A stretch of 64,000 nt of DNA from Rhizoclosmatium globosum (GCA_002104985.1 MCGO01000078.1:62001-126000); one strand, 5' to 3'; positions 1 to 11,650 are shown, counted from the first letter of the stretch. Numbers and translations are program-made. The notes: generated by a model from the letters alone, not told the origin.

Positions 1-29
1 AGCAGGCTTCAAAGAAGGCCAAGGTTTGA
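1..29 (+). CDS. 3' end of an unidentified gene
   Basis: An open frame enters from the left edge and ends at a TGA at 27-29. The visible tail reads QASKKAKV, a lysine-rich C terminus of the kind seen on many nuclear or ribosomal proteins. It would converge on the pirin gene. With only eight codons visible this is a weak call, and it could be noncoding. Confidence 0.3.
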
Positions 30-366
30 AATGCTACTCGTTAAGTGTTGGTAATGATGAACTTACAATCAAGACGATATTAAATAAAAGATTCTTTGTT
101 TATTGACGACAGACATCACCGCTTTCTTGCAATATGCTAACTAAAAATCATCTTCGTCATTCAGACATCGTTATGTTATGTTGTTATCTTGACACAAATC
201 CCTCTTTCAGAATTTCAAACCATCTCTGTGACTGACACGTTCATGAGATCAACTCGCAACTTCTGTTTCATGAGTTTAGAAAAAATAGACAATGCAACAA
301 ATTATGTAATTGAATGAACGTTTATTCAAATATCAGGGAAATACAATATCACAATCATGAGTCAAT

Positions 367-1401
367 TTAAAGCTCGTCCTTTTTGACAGCTGAAGGAGGG
401 TACTCTTCTGGCTTTCCCTTCACAGCCAAGAAACGTCCCTTCTCTCTTGGGAAGATGACAGCGTCCTGATCCCAAGGCCAACCACCAAACTGAGTTCTCC
501 GATAATCACCGAAAGCCTTAGCGATTTCTTCCTGGGTATTCATGACAAATGGACCGTGCTGAACAACTGGTTCATCAATTGGCTTTCCCTGAAGAACCAA
601 AATCTCCAAGTCCTTTTCAGTTCCCGTGTTGTTGAGCTGAACTTCCGGTGCGACGCGTTGGCCCTTGAATTCCACGACACTGAGCTCTGGAACCTTTTCT
701 TGATCAATAACGAGTCCGCTTCCTTCCACCAAGAAAATGCTTCGTGTTGAGCCTTCCGCGGATTTTGGGAGAGTGATCTTTCCGCCTGGCTTGATGAGCA
801 TGTGCCAGACGTTCACGTCGTTCGCTGGGTCCTTTGCCCAACTGTCGCGAATAGGAGGTAAAGCTGTCTTTCCGTGTAATGTTCCGGCAAGGACAGTCAC
901 GTTCGCCTTTCCATCTGGAGTATTGAAGCGGGTAATGTTTTCGTTCCAGTGCATCAGTTGGTTTGGTTCGACCATCTTGTTCTTTGCTGGAAGGTTGAGC
1001 CAGAGCTGGAACCATCTGACTGGGTTATCGCCCTTTTCGTTGAGGAGGGGCATGTTTTCGCCGTGGAGGATTCCAGAACCAGCTGTCATCCACTGAAGGT
1101 CTCCGTTTCCGTATCGACCGCCGCCGCCAAGTGAGTCTGTGTGATCGATTGTTCCTTCAAGGGTACACGTGATGGTTTCAAAGCCTCTGTGTGGGTGTTG
1201 GGGGAAACCTGGAACCTTGCGGCCGTGGTACATTCTGTATGGCTGGTTTGCGTTCCAGTCGTTTCCGTTTCCGACCCGAGGAGCTTCCATCTTTGCGTTA
1301 CCAGCTGGGTAGACGTCCTTGTGGTACACGGCAAAGAGGAACGGGTTCTGTGTGGGCATTGGTGTGGCCACGTTGATTGGCTTGATGGTGAAGCGAGACA
1401 T
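367..1401 (-). CDS. Pirin family protein (copy 1)
   Basis: Intronless gene for a 344-residue pirin, an Fe(II)-binding bicupin. Family members act as nuclear transcription cofactors or quercetinase-like dioxygenases; which applies here is unknown. The N-terminal cupin shows the HPH metal motif (PHPHRGFET, about residues 71-79) and the second metal pair in ILHGEN, so all four metal ligands of the family are present. The C-terminal pirin domain carries the LVLQGKPIDEPVVQHGPFVMN stretch, split here only by reading. The start ATG opens MSRFTIKP, which aligns with the start of the second pirin at 9.2 kb. The gene converges with the left-edge frame and is transcribed away from RPS10. Confidence 0.95.
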   Translation of the reverse strand: MSRFTIKPINVATPMPTQNPFLFAVYHKDVYPAGNAKMEAPRVGNGNDWNANQPYRMYHGRKVPGFPQHPHRGFETITCTLEGTIDHTDSLGGGGRYGNGDLQWMTAGSGILHGENMPLLNEKGDNPVRWFQLWLNLPAKNKMVEPNQLMHWNENITRFNTPDGKANVTVLAGTLHGKTALPPIRDSWAKDPANDVNVWHMLIKPGGKITLPKSAEGSTRSIFLVEGSGLVIDQEKVPELSVVEFKGQRVAPEVQLNNTGTEKDLEILVLQGKPIDEPVVQHGPFVMNTQEEIAKAFGDYRRTQFGGWPWDQDAVIFPREKGRFLAVKGKPEEYPPSAVKKDEL

Positions 1402-2138
1402 TGCTGCGATTATATAACTTGGTTTTTGAGTAGTTGTGGAGGGAGAGAGGGGACCGGCTTCACCTTTTATTGCCTTGGAGATGATTTCGAATGTAATTTC
1501 GAAGCGTTCATGAACTTGATACCCATGATACTTTCCAGATGAACGTAGAATAATAAGGAAGAGTTGCTTTGATCATCTGAAAGTTATGTTGATGCAGAGG
1601 ATTGTACTTCAACGAACCTTTTCAACTATCCGTTTCAATTCAAGCTTATGACTGCACGATCAAAGAGAGTATATCATTACTCAAACAATAGTTTAGCTTA
1701 AGTAATCTCGAAACGTGTTTAACTTCATCTAACAGAGGAAAGAGGCCGGATACTCTGATGATGATGGTTCGCAGCTATCGAAATCTGCATTCATAGTCTC
1801 TTAATAAATATTGTGTACAGCGACATTAATCGCTCCTGGTTAATAACTTGAGAAGTGGGTTGGATAGAGAGAGCGTGGCCCTGATCTTTCTGTCCCTTTT
1901 CATCAAAAAATCACAAGGTGTGTTACCATGCCATCACCACCACCAACTGGCGTCTCGTGGACCATCAGATTGCTCGAATGTGCACTGGATGAGTGAATCT
2001 GTCAGACGGATGCTGTGTGAGATTAGTCGGATGGAATGGACTGGCTGGGATGGAGGATCAGAAAGCACATGTCCCCTTGACTACTCTGACTACTCAAACT
2101 GAAACGGGAACACTAAACCTTTTCTTTTTCTGATTTAG
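1402..2138. promoter_or_regulatory. Divergent intergenic region, pirin / RPS10
   Basis: These 737 bp separate the start of pirin (minus) from the start of RPS10 (plus). A polypyrimidine tract and TTTAG directly precede the RPS10 ATG (2121-2138), which looks like a 3' splice site. RPS10 therefore probably has an intron in its 5' UTR, as many fungal ribosomal-protein genes do. No conserved frame was found. Confidence 0.45.
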
Positions 2139-2964
2139 ATGCTTATTCCAACTGAGAACCGCAAGAAGATCATGCAGTTGAGTATTGTTGGAGTTGTTTT
2201 CAATTTGGGTTTCTTGGGCGAGAGTTGAGAATGGGTGGTGGTTCCTGTCTAGTTGCGAATAGCCGAAGCTTTCCAATGGCAGTCCCACCCAATAGGGCCT
2301 CAATGGCTCGCCAGATCACCTTGTTTTTCCCCCCTTTCCCTTCACTTTGATACGTTGTTTCGCTTGCCCATCCCCTTCCATTTCCTCCCTTTTGATCTTA
2401 TTTACTTCGAATGGCTGGAAATTGAAGCGGATACGATTGCGATTACAACTCAAAGTCTCTTCCCTTCTTTCGAAAGCTGGTGTTTTTTGTTTTGATTTCA
2501 GAGCCCAATTTCCATGAACCTCTCAACTAAACATCCTACTCTTCATCAGATACCTCTTTCAGGAGGGAGTTATGGTCGCCAAGAAGGACTTCAACGCCCC
2601 AAAGCACCAAGACGTTGACGTTCCAAACTTGCACGTCATCAAGCTCCTCCAGTCCTTCGAGTCCAAGGGTCTCGTTAACGTCCGTTTCTCGTGGCAATAC
2701 TACTACTACTTCTTGAACGACGCCGGTATTGAGTACCTCCGCAAGTACCTCCACTTGCCAGTCGAGATTGTCCCACGTACCCACATCAAGACTGCTAAGG
2801 CCCCAGGTGTCCGTCCAGGACGTGAGGAGCGCCCACAGCGTGGTGAGCGTCGTGAGGGTGGCGAGTACCGTCGCAGAAACGATGGCGAGAAGAAGGAGGG
2901 TGCTACTGGTGACTTCCGCCCAGAGTTCCGTGGTGGTGTCGGCCGTGGTGCTCCACGTGCCTAA
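2139..2964 (+). CDS. RPS10: 40S ribosomal protein eS10
   Basis: Exons 2139-2176 and 2550-2964 encode 150 residues. The first 13 codons begin MLIPTENRKKIM, and the second exon continues YLFQEGVMVAKKDFNAPKH, matching the invariant start of eS10. The winged-helix core follows (PNLHVIKLLQSF, YLHLPVEIVP), then the Arg/Gly-rich tail ending FRGGVGRGAPRA. The protein sits in the small-subunit head near the mRNA entry site. The 373-nt intron is long for this window and starts with an unusual GTTGAG donor. Codons in exon 2 are strongly biased to C in the third position, as in the H+-ATPase gene here, which fits very high expression. Confidence 0.96.
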
Positions 2965-3136
2965 GTCCTCTGACGCTTGAGAACTTGCGCATCTACATTC
3001 TTTGTTCAGGATTTGGCCCGTTAGTATAGCCAATGGATGGAATGGAATCGTTGTTTGAATTTTTTGAGTCTTGTTATAAAGATAAAAAGAAGGATTTCTT
3101 ACGTTTGTTTATAAACTTATTTTTAATTGTTTCTGA

Positions 3137-6100
3137 TTATGAGATTGGCACGGATTCTTCTTCTTGACCTCCTTCAATAACCTCTGACCGCCTTGGCTCA
3201 ACTGTCCCACTTGATTCTTGTACACCACGTTCATTTTCGTCTGAAGTATCAATCGACGTGACGATAGTAGATTCCTCCAATGCTTCTGCTGTCGCACCTA
3301 CTGGCAGCGACGTGACTTCAGTTACTTCCTCCGTTACAGTCGGGATATTCGTCTCAATTTCAACAGAAACCTCAGCACTTTCAGTAACTACTGGCCCATC
3401 AGCTGCAGCTGCCACAATAGAATTCTGCGACAATGAAATCGGAGGCAGTTTAAAATCAGATTTCGGAGTACTCTTTTGCGGCAACTTTGGCATACCCCTT
3501 CCACTCTTTTTCATCTCAAAGTAATCATCCTTGACTTGCTTCAACGCACGATTCAAGCCATCCAACGCGTACTTGTACTCCTTCACTTGCGAGTGATACA
3601 TATTAAGCTCAACATTCATATGTTTCAGCTGCACATTCTTCTCCTTCAAGATGCGTTGAAACTCTTCAACTTGTTCAATCGCTTCAGGTCCAACCTGTTT
3701 CGCCATAACAGCCTTCAAATGCAGATAAAGCTCTTCTTTCTGCTGAATCAGCGTTTCCTTCTCTTTCACCTCTTTTGTTTTTGAAATCAGGTTTTTCTGG
3801 AGCGTGTGTAACAGTTGAATCATTTCAAAGGCTTTTGGGTTGGAGCCTTCGAGTTTGCGCCATCTGTGTACGTTGATTGGGTTTTCGAGTTCGTCTTCGA
3901 GGGCTTTTATGCGGGTTTGTTCGCGGGTGATTTCGGTGGTTAGTTTGCGGAGGAGGCGTTTGTTGGGGGATAGGTCGGAGATTTCTTGGCCGAGGCGGTC
4001 GTCGTCTTCGCGGATTTGGCGGAGGTCTTCGCGGAGGGTTTGGATTGCTCTGTTCGTGGGGTCTTAATTAGGTTTGTTAGAACGTGTACGACTTACTTTA
4101 GCTGCTCATTGTAATATATCTCAGACCGAATCAAAGAGGATTGCTGCGTTTTGATTTTGTTGTATGCTTTTGCGAGTTCTTCGTTTTGTCGAATTAATTG
4201 AGAACTCAAGTTGTCCCGTTCACTGATGAGCACTTGAAGCGCATTTTCCTGTCTAGTTCGTTCCAAATCAGCCTCTTTTACAAACTGGTTCAACTTCATC
4301 TCTTCGGCAAGTTGACTACGGATGTAAGACTGAGCCAACTCATTTTGGTTTTTGAGAGTCTTGACCTCATCGCTAATGATTTCAATGTCTTTTGCAAGTT
4401 TTCCATTCTCTGCGTCCTCCTTTGACAAGGCGTCATACTTTGCGTTGATGTCTTCTTTGTACCCGTTGATTTGATAGTTCATAATCTTGAGTTTTCGCTT
4501 CATTTCTGCGATTTCAGACTGTGATTCAATCAGATGCTTTGCATGCAAGTTACGGTCACTTTGGACAGCTTCATACAGATTCTGCTTGTGCTTCAGCTTC
4601 GTATCGGCTTGCATCATTTTCCGCTTGTACTCGAAAATCTCGGCTTCTTTGGCTTTGATTTGTTGGAGACCGTCGATGCAGAGTTGTTGGAGTCGAGCTG
4701 CTTCTTCTGTGCATCTGTCACGGTCGGCTTCTAGGTGTGCGATTTCTTGCAGTTGGTGTGCGATTTCTTTGTTTTCGCGGCCGAGTTCTACTTCAATGTT
4801 GTGACGGGCTTGGCGAAGAATGATGGTTGCGTCAACGTGATGGGCTGTTTCATCGGTTGTTTTGAGTGTGTTTCCTTGGAGAATGTCGTTTTCTCTTTGT
4901 AAGTCGTCTGGCATAAATTTGTTAGTTAAGAGGATTCATCGGAACATTCAGAATCATACCGATTGATTTTCTGACAACATCAATAGCTCGCTTTGTCTTT
5001 TCGATTTCTTGCACTCTACTTTCATTCTCAGCTCGCATTGTGCGTCGTTCCAGCTCAGCCTCCACTTTTTGTTCTTCCAACAACCGATTCTTTTTCACCA
5101 ACACTTCTTTCGTCCGGTTTACTTTCTTAACCTCCACCCGATTCTTGTGTAATTTTACTTCTCGCTCTTTCAGCTCTTTAGCCAATTCATTATTCTCACT
5201 CATGAGTTGATTCGTTAGATCAATCTGTTCTCCACAGTCTTCCTGAAGCTTTACAGTTCGTGCTTGAAGACCCTCACGTCCCTTCATGAGTTTCTCAAGC
5301 ATTTGCTTTTGTGTCTTGATTTGCGATTCTAGGATGGATATGTCGTCTCTGGAACGGTTTACAGCGTCTTGTTTTACACGAACTTCTTGAGATTTTACGG
5401 CAACTACGATGCGTAGTTCACGAAGGTCTCGTTCAAGACGTTCTTTGTTTCGCATTTCGCCGTCGATTTCAGCCTTCTTTTCGGCGTTGCGCTCTTTGAG
5501 GTTGTAGATTTGGTGCTCACAGTCGCCTTTAAAGAGAATGGTGAGTTGGAGAGAAGGGAACGCCGATGAGATCACAGAACAATACCTTTTAACTGATCCG
5601 TGACACGAACCTTATCTGTCACTTCTGCAATTCCCTGCCTCAACATCACAATTTTGTCAAACTCGGCTTCGAGTTCTCTAGCCAATGTATCTTTCGTAGA
5701 AATCAGCTCGTTCAGTGTACGTTCCTGGGCAACTGAAAGTCCAACTCCTTGTTTCAATTGGGAATTTAGGGACGAAATGTCAAGTCGAAGTTGACGCAGT
5801 TCTTCGCGTAAGTTCTCTTCCGTCTTGTTGTTGGTTTCAATGAGCGTCTCGGCGTTTTTAATTTGTTCTTTGAGTTGTTTGATTGACAGTTGGTCGGCGA
5901 CAGCGTTTCGTGCAGATTCTTCAGTTACAACAGCGTTGATCTATGTTCAAGAAGTAAGTATTGGTGGTTGTTTGATCGCAAAATATAGATTCGAGCGTTC
6001 ATGATCAGCTCTTCACTAGTTAGCTACCTTGTATTCCTTTTCCAGTTCTCCATACTGCCGACCAAGAACCATGGCATGATGTCGACTTCTCAAGACAGCT

Positions 6101-6273
6101 TTGTGCATTTTTTCGTATTCCACAAGAAAGGCCTGCAAGTCTGGGTTGTCCTTGATGGATTCGTAGGTTGTTTGATATTCCGTTTCGCACGCAAAGAAGA
6201 AGGCATCTTGTCTCTCTTGGGCAAGGATATGTTCTGGAACGGGATCTTGCAAGTGCGGGTTCTGATCTTCCAT
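3137..6273 (-). CDS. CFAP58: Cilia- and flagella-associated protein 58
   Basis: Five exons (6028-6273, 5586-5940, 4960-5526, 4097-4907, 3137-4049) join to 963 residues, against about 870 in animals. The whole protein is coiled coil. Family landmarks are LYEAVQSDRNLHAKHL and EMKRKLKIMNYQ in the middle, and ELENPINVHRWRKLEGS, HTLQKNLISKT and ELNMY near the C terminus. In animals CFAP58 lies along the axoneme and is needed for flagellar assembly and beating. Here it implies motile zoospores. All four introns (47-87 nt) keep phase. The last acceptor lies inside a stretch that would otherwise read through, at 4050-4051. The start at 6273 gives an N terminus alignable with the family. Only 62 bp separate it from the divergent gene to the right. 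The C-terminal 120 residues are disordered and acidic. Confidence 0.93.
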
Positions 6274-6335
6274 TTGGGAAAGCTTCTATAAAAGAAAGAG
6301 AGTTTGTCACCGAAAAACAAAACAAATTAAATTCA

Positions 6336-9016
6336 ATGAAAAAGACACTTAACCTCAAAGCTTCAAATCGGCCCAAACTAACTCAAACACTGGGTCCAAC
6401 CAGTCCAATCGTAACTGAAAGCGAACTTCATCCTGATTTGAATTCGAAGGAGACGGTGAAGGAGGCGCAAAAGGACTCGAATGCCTGGCTGGCTCCTTCA
6501 TCAAATCCAATTACTCACGATGAATGGGAAAAGAAGGTTGGTTGTGTTGGTTAAGGTTTGGGGTATAATAAGGCTAACGTGGTTGTTTAAAAGCACAAGG
6601 AGTATCCAAGTAACCCAAACAAGCTTAATCGTCTATTAGCCACTCACTCTCTTTCTCTTTACCACAGAACCACTAAGCAGTACGACTAAGCCAAAAGAGG
6701 CTATCCTGTGAGTCCTTGCCTCTCCTCCACATCAATCTGACATTCTTTTCCTCAGTTCCGAACTCCTCCATTCAAATTCAGCGAATGCTTGGGCTGACGA
6801 TGATGAAATGGATTATTCGGCAGTTCCGGTTTTTGGTGATGGAATTGGCGTTTCTGGTTCAGTTCCTTCGACGCCTGTGATTCAAGATATCGAAAAAGGA
6901 AATGAGCAGGAATCAGTTAAAGAGTTGAAGAAGGTGAGTTAGAATTTCGATGATGGCTGGAGTAGTTACAAACTGGATGCCGAGTCTTGAAGCTGTGGAT
7001 GTTCGACTGTCTTATTATTTACTGCTTACTTATCATTCGCATATAAATAGTCACCCGAAAAGAAGTCGCTTCCTCCACCGCCACCTGTGAATCCATGGTC
7101 AAAAAACGTTCAACCCATCAAATCGATTCTGAGAAAGGAATCAGAAGAAAAAGTCTTGCCACCTCCACCTCCACCGCCTGTTATTCCTAGCGAGAGCAAG
7201 GTGAAAGCTGAGAACGAATTTTATTTGAAGTTAGCTCTGACGGATTTTGGTAGACTTCTACTCACCGCACTACATTCCATGAAAGAGAATGGGCGTCGTC
7301 GACGCCTGGAGAATGGGAAGCAGACCAACACCATCGCGGCAGGCAGCAACATCACATTCCTCAACGTACCAGCAATCAAGATATCCGATCCTCAGTTGAT
7401 CCAACCCTCTCAGACACAACAAACTGGAGACGTTCTGCACCACCTCCGCCCACTCAATACATTCTTGAAAGAGATCGCGATGTTAAACCAAACCGTGATT
7501 TTAATCATAATTCCTTACCACCTCGTGATCCACACAATATCCCATCAACCCGAGGTTCCTCCCGCTCATCACACCCAGACGCATCACTTCACGCATCAGA
7601 ACCACCACTACAACAAGAACCAGAAATGTGGCGGAAGCAACCTCCTCCCCCTCCCCCGCAACGACCACTGTCTGCCCTCATTCCTCCATCTACAGCTACA
7701 GTCCCTCCACTCCTACGTCGCCGCACTTCAGCCTCTCCTGCAGAAGTCACACCTCCTGAGGAAGAGCTCTCCTGGCGGAGACGTGAGGCACCTGTAGCTC
7801 CAACTGCATTCGTCCCTGTAAAACAGCGAGACCGCGTGAAACCGTCGCCGAATCCGTCTGCGGGAGTTTTGGGAACAACAGGAAGCCGAGAGAATGCTAA
7901 AATGCCGGAAGGGTCTGGGAAGTCGCCGAACGTGAACGCGAGTGGACTTGTGTCTGTGAAGAAAGAGGGATGCGTGGATGTAGGTTCATCTGTGAAGAAA
8001 GATTCGCCGGTTGTTGGAGCTGGGAGTCTAAAGGCAGACAAAGAAGTACCACCTTCAAAGAATGTTGAAGTTGCGTGGAGGAAAATTACTAAGGATGTAG
8101 ATGGAAACGAGTTGCCGCGGAAAGTCATATTGAAGAACGAGGCAGCGGGTGCTTCTACTGTTGTTGCACCGATTCCTGTTCCTGTCGTGGAAAAGTCTGG
8201 AAAACGGGCGACATTTACTCCTGTAGTCAAACCGGATCCTCATGCCTCGGATACTAACACGGCGCCTGTGATTCTTAAGAAACGAGCGAGTGAGGACGAT
8301 GTTGGGAAGTACGTGAAAGGGAAAGGCGTAGACAGGAAGGAGCATGTGGTTACTCGCGTTGAGAGGGACAAAAACGAAGCTTCGGATGGATTGCTGTATC
8401 ATCCGAATGGAAAGCCTCTTGCGAGCATGAGTTTGAGCGTTAATGACTTTGATGCTGTCATGAAGAATATTAAGGCTATGATGGAGTCCAAAACCAGTTC
8501 AGCAATTGAGAAAGTTGAGGAGAATGAAAAGGTGGAGGAGAAGCCAAGTGGAGAGGAGAATGAAGATACAGAGGAAGTGCTTGAAACCGCAAATGAAGCT
8601 GTACAGGATGAGAAGAGTGGTAAGCTCATATTGCTCTTGGTTTTGAAGTTGACAGTATTGTTTCAGACATTGGAATTCCAGACATTCAACAAGAGCCTCC
8701 AACACCACCACTCGCTTCTGCATCAATCACGAAAACTCCGCCTCTGAAAAGTGCAGCCCTGCGTCAACCCCATCCACCCTCTTTTCACGCTCAACCGCAG
8801 CAGCCAAGAAAGCATCCACACGGAACACTTGTATACCCGCTTCCTCCACAGCTTTGGAATCCAACACACACGTTCATTCATCCTGCGTATATGCTTGGTG
8901 GACCAACTGTGGTTTATGCCACTCCTGAACAGAGTTTCGGTCATGAGGGACATCCGTGGGCAACTCCGTTTTTGCTTCCTATCGTAAGTACTACTGCAAA
9001 GTTTATGCGAAAGTAG
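6336..9016 (+). CDS. Long disordered proline-rich protein, unknown
   Basis: I do not recognise this gene. Seven exons fit together in phase: 6336-6536, 6594-6609 (a 16-nt microexon), 6668-6707, 6756-6933, 7051-7200, 7254-8619 and 8667-9016, giving 766 residues. The 53-nt intron at 7201-7253 is needed to reach the frame that stays open to the end. The protein is low complexity: an Asp/Glu patch around NAWADDDEMDY, several poly-Pro runs, Arg/Ser-rich segments, a Lys/Val/Glu-rich middle (KITKDVDGNELPRK), and an aromatic, His/Pro-rich C terminus (HPHGTLVYPLPPQLW). No signal peptide or membrane segment is visible. It shares a 62-bp promoter with CFAP58, so coexpression in zoospore formation is possible but unproven. 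The microexon is the least certain part. Confidence 0.6.
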
Positions 9017-9206
9017 TGTGCATTAATCAGTCTTTGGAATAAATCTTGCATCAAATTTGTTTTCGAAGGGTTAGGTTCGGCCTCTCAAATAATTAGCCAT
9101 GGAATCTATGTATATTGACAGAGAAGCATCATTCGAAATTGAGAAAAAAAGTAGTGGTGTTAAACTGAATCTTTTTAGAGTTTCAAAGTTCATTCGAAAT
9201 CAAACA

Positions 9207-10419
9207 ATGTCAACCTTTATCATCAAACCCATCGCTGCCGCGGAAACAATGGCAAGTTCCTTTAAAACTGCGAACCAAATCTGACAGTGAACTATCCTCC
9301 AGCCCGTTCAAGATCCTTTCCTTTACGCAGTCTACCACAAAGATGTGTATCCTGCTGGCGATTCCAAGATGCAAGCACCCAAGAACAACCTCAAATACCG
9401 AATGTATCACGGCGATCGTATCCCTGGTTTCCCACAAGTTACAACATCCGCACAGAGGCTTTGAAACCATCACTTGTACTCTGGAGGGAACAATAGACCA
9501 TAGCGACTCACTTGGTGGTTGTGGAAGGTGACAGAAGCTGCAAATTACACGACATGAAGCTAATATAAGGTTCTTCAGATACGGGAATGGTGATTTGCAG
9601 TGGATGACGGCTGGAAAGGGCATTCTACATGGCGAGATGTTTCCGCTGTTGCATCCCAACAAGGAAAACAGATCTCGATACTTTCAGTTATGGCTCAACT
9701 TGCCGTCTCGAAAGAAAATGGTGAAGCCTAATCAAGGTTTGTTTGTTTGAGTCTTGTTTTCAACAAATCCTCATATAAGAACAGTTATGCACTGGTCGGA
9801 AAACATTACTCGATTTACTACCGAAGATGCGAATGTATCTGTAACAGTATTTGCTGGAAGTCTACTCGGGCATTCAGCGCTACCGCCAGCTAAAGACAGT
9901 TTCGCCAAGATTCCAGGAAGCGATGTAAATATTTGGCATATTACAATGAAAGCAGGATCAACGTTTACGCTTCCACCAAGTGCGGAAAACTCTATGCGAA
10001 GTCTGTACTTTGTTGAAGGCTCTGGGTTAACGCTGGACGAAAACACTCATGTAATCCCAGAAAGCAGTGTCGTAGAATTCAAAGACTCTTCGGCAAAGGA
10101 AACGATTCTATCTAATACAAGCATGAAGAATATTGAAGTTTTGGTTCTTCAAGGGAAACCAATTGGCGAACCAGTTGTTATCGAAGGTCCGTTTGTGATG
10201 AATACGAAAGAAGAGGTAGCTCAAGCGCTGCGAGACTATCAAAAGACTCGATTTGGTGACTGGCCTTGGCCTGAAGAAGCGATGGTATTTCCGCGTGAAA
10301 AAGGAAGGTTTCTTTCTGTGAAGGGGAAAGAAGAAGAAGTCCCACCGTCGGTAATATCTGATGCGGTTACTTCAATAGACAATGAGAAAGAAAAGAAAAT
10401 GAGGCAAAAAGAGCATTAG
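9207..10419 (+). pseudogene. Pirin family protein, copy 2, frame disrupted
   Basis: This is a paralog of the pirin at 0.4-1.4 kb, split into four exons: 9207-9251, 9303-9527, 9579-9736 and 9785-10419. The first intron uses a GC donor (GCAAGT, 9252) and ends in CCAG. It falls exactly after the 15 residues that match the start of copy 1. In exon 2 the frame breaks: after PGFPQ there are seven extra bases (9438-9444) before the HPHRGFET motif resumes in another frame. Exons 3 and 4 are intact and keep the ILHGEM motif and the whole C-terminal domain, which argues for recent loss, a sequencing error or an allele. A block present in copy 1 (GNGNDWNANQPYR) is shortened here. An unshifted protein would be about 350 residues. 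Confidence 0.8.
9252..9302 (+). other. GC-AG intron in pirin copy 2
   Basis: The 51-nt intron starts with GCAAGT, the usual form of the GC donor class, and ends with CCTCCAG. The splice joins MSTFIIKPIAAAETM to PVQDPFLYAVYHK, which lines up residue for residue with intronless copy 1. It is the only GC-AG intron needed among the gene models built here. Confidence 0.75.
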
Positions 10420-10464
10420 GAACGAAATTTAATGTGAAGTTTGACTATTTATTTTTTAAAGTAA

Positions 10465-11650
10465 ATAATAAATTCGAGAAAAAAATTGTGTTCACTGTAA
10501 ATGTTTAAATATCAACGATAGTTTCTCGGTAATGTTAATATATTTGGAAGGGCTGACGGTGTGTTTGGCAAGGGTCGGGCGTGATACCCATTTGATGGGG
10601 GCCATGGGTTCGAATCCCCCCAGTAAAGCCTCCCTTAGGAAAAGGCCTGGACGGTAGGAGCCCGATTATGACGCTGTATCATTAACCAGATTGATCTGGT
10701 CATGATCGAGGCTACATATATTTTTTACACATGAAACTCCTTTCAATCTGCGTTTTAGATTCACCAGATTTCTCTATCATTATGCAAGATCGTATGAGCA
10801 AATTCAAAGCATTTAAGGCGAAAGAAGAAAGAAGACTACTTAGCTATTATTTGAGTAAGTTAGTAAATTCGAGAAAAAAATTGTGTCCACTGTAAATGTT
10901 TAAATATCAACGATAGTTTCTCGGTAATGTTAATATATTTGGAAGGGCTGACGGTGTGTTTGGCAAGGGTCGGGCGTGGTACCCATTTGATGGGGGCCAT
11001 GGGTTCGAATCCCCCCAGTAAAGCCTCCCTTAGGAAAAGGCCTGGACGGTAGGAGCCCGATTATGACGCTGTATCATTAACCAGATTGATCTGGTCATGA
11101 TCGAGGCTACATATATTTTTTACACATGAAACTCCTTTCAATCTGCGTTTTAGATTCACCAGATTTCTCTATCATTATGCAAGATCGTATGAGCAAATTC
11201 AAAGCATTTAAGGCGAAAGAAGAAAGAAGACTACTTAGCTATTATTTGAGTAAGTTAGTAAATTCGAGAAAAAAATTGTGTCCACTGTAAATGTTTAAAT
11301 ATCAACGATAGTTTCTCGGTAATGTTAATATATTTGGAAGGGCTGACGGTGTGTTTGGCAAGGGTCGGGCGTGGTACCCATTTGATGGGGGCCATGGGTT
11401 CGAATCCCCCCAGTAAAGCCTCCCTTAGGAAAAGGCCTGGACGGTAGGAGCCCGATTATGACGCTGTATCATTAACCAGATTGATCTGGTCATGATCGAG
11501 GCTACATATATTTTTTACACATGAAACTCCTTTCAATCTGCGTTTTAGATTCACCAGATTTCTCTATCATTATTTAAGATCGTATGCGCAAATTCAAAGC
11601 ATTTAAGGCTAAAGAAGAAAGAAGACTACTTAGCTATTATTTGATGTTGT
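10465..11650. repeat. Three tandem 395-bp repeats with a tRNA-like core
   Basis: Three nearly identical units follow one another with a constant 395-bp period: ATGAAACTCC recurs at 10731, 11126 and 11521. Copies differ at only a few sites, for example GTGATACC in copy 1 against GTGGTACC in copies 2 and 3, and ATGCAAGATCG against ATTTAAGATCG in copy 3. The ends break off at about 10465 and 11645. No copy has a useful open frame. Each unit holds a tRNA-like B box and a run of six T. Near identity suggests recent tandem amplification or gene conversion. A collapsed or expanded assembly cannot be excluded. Confidence 0.9.
10566..10726 (+). ncRNA. tRNA-like Pol III unit inside each repeat (copy 1 shown)
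   Basis: A perfect B box (GGTTCGAATCC, 10607-10617) lies about 40 nt after an A-box-like TGGCAAGGGTCGG (10566), and a T6 run at 10721-10726 could end transcription. The same layout recurs 395 and 790 bp downstream. A hairpin resembling an anticodon arm (CCCAT/ATGGG) lies between the boxes. The acceptor stem does not pair and the T stem is partly mismatched, so this is not a working tRNA gene. It resembles the head of a tRNA-derived SINE or a small Pol III RNA. Transcription is inferred from the promoter boxes only. Confidence 0.4.

Noticed and set aside
10566..10640. Functional tRNA gene in the tandem repeat
   Set aside because: The B box is perfect, but the acceptor stem does not pair and the T stem has two mismatches, so no cloverleaf forms.
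10465..11650. CRISPR array
   Set aside because: Three contiguous 395-bp repeats without spacers in a eukaryotic genome are a tandem duplication, not a CRISPR array.
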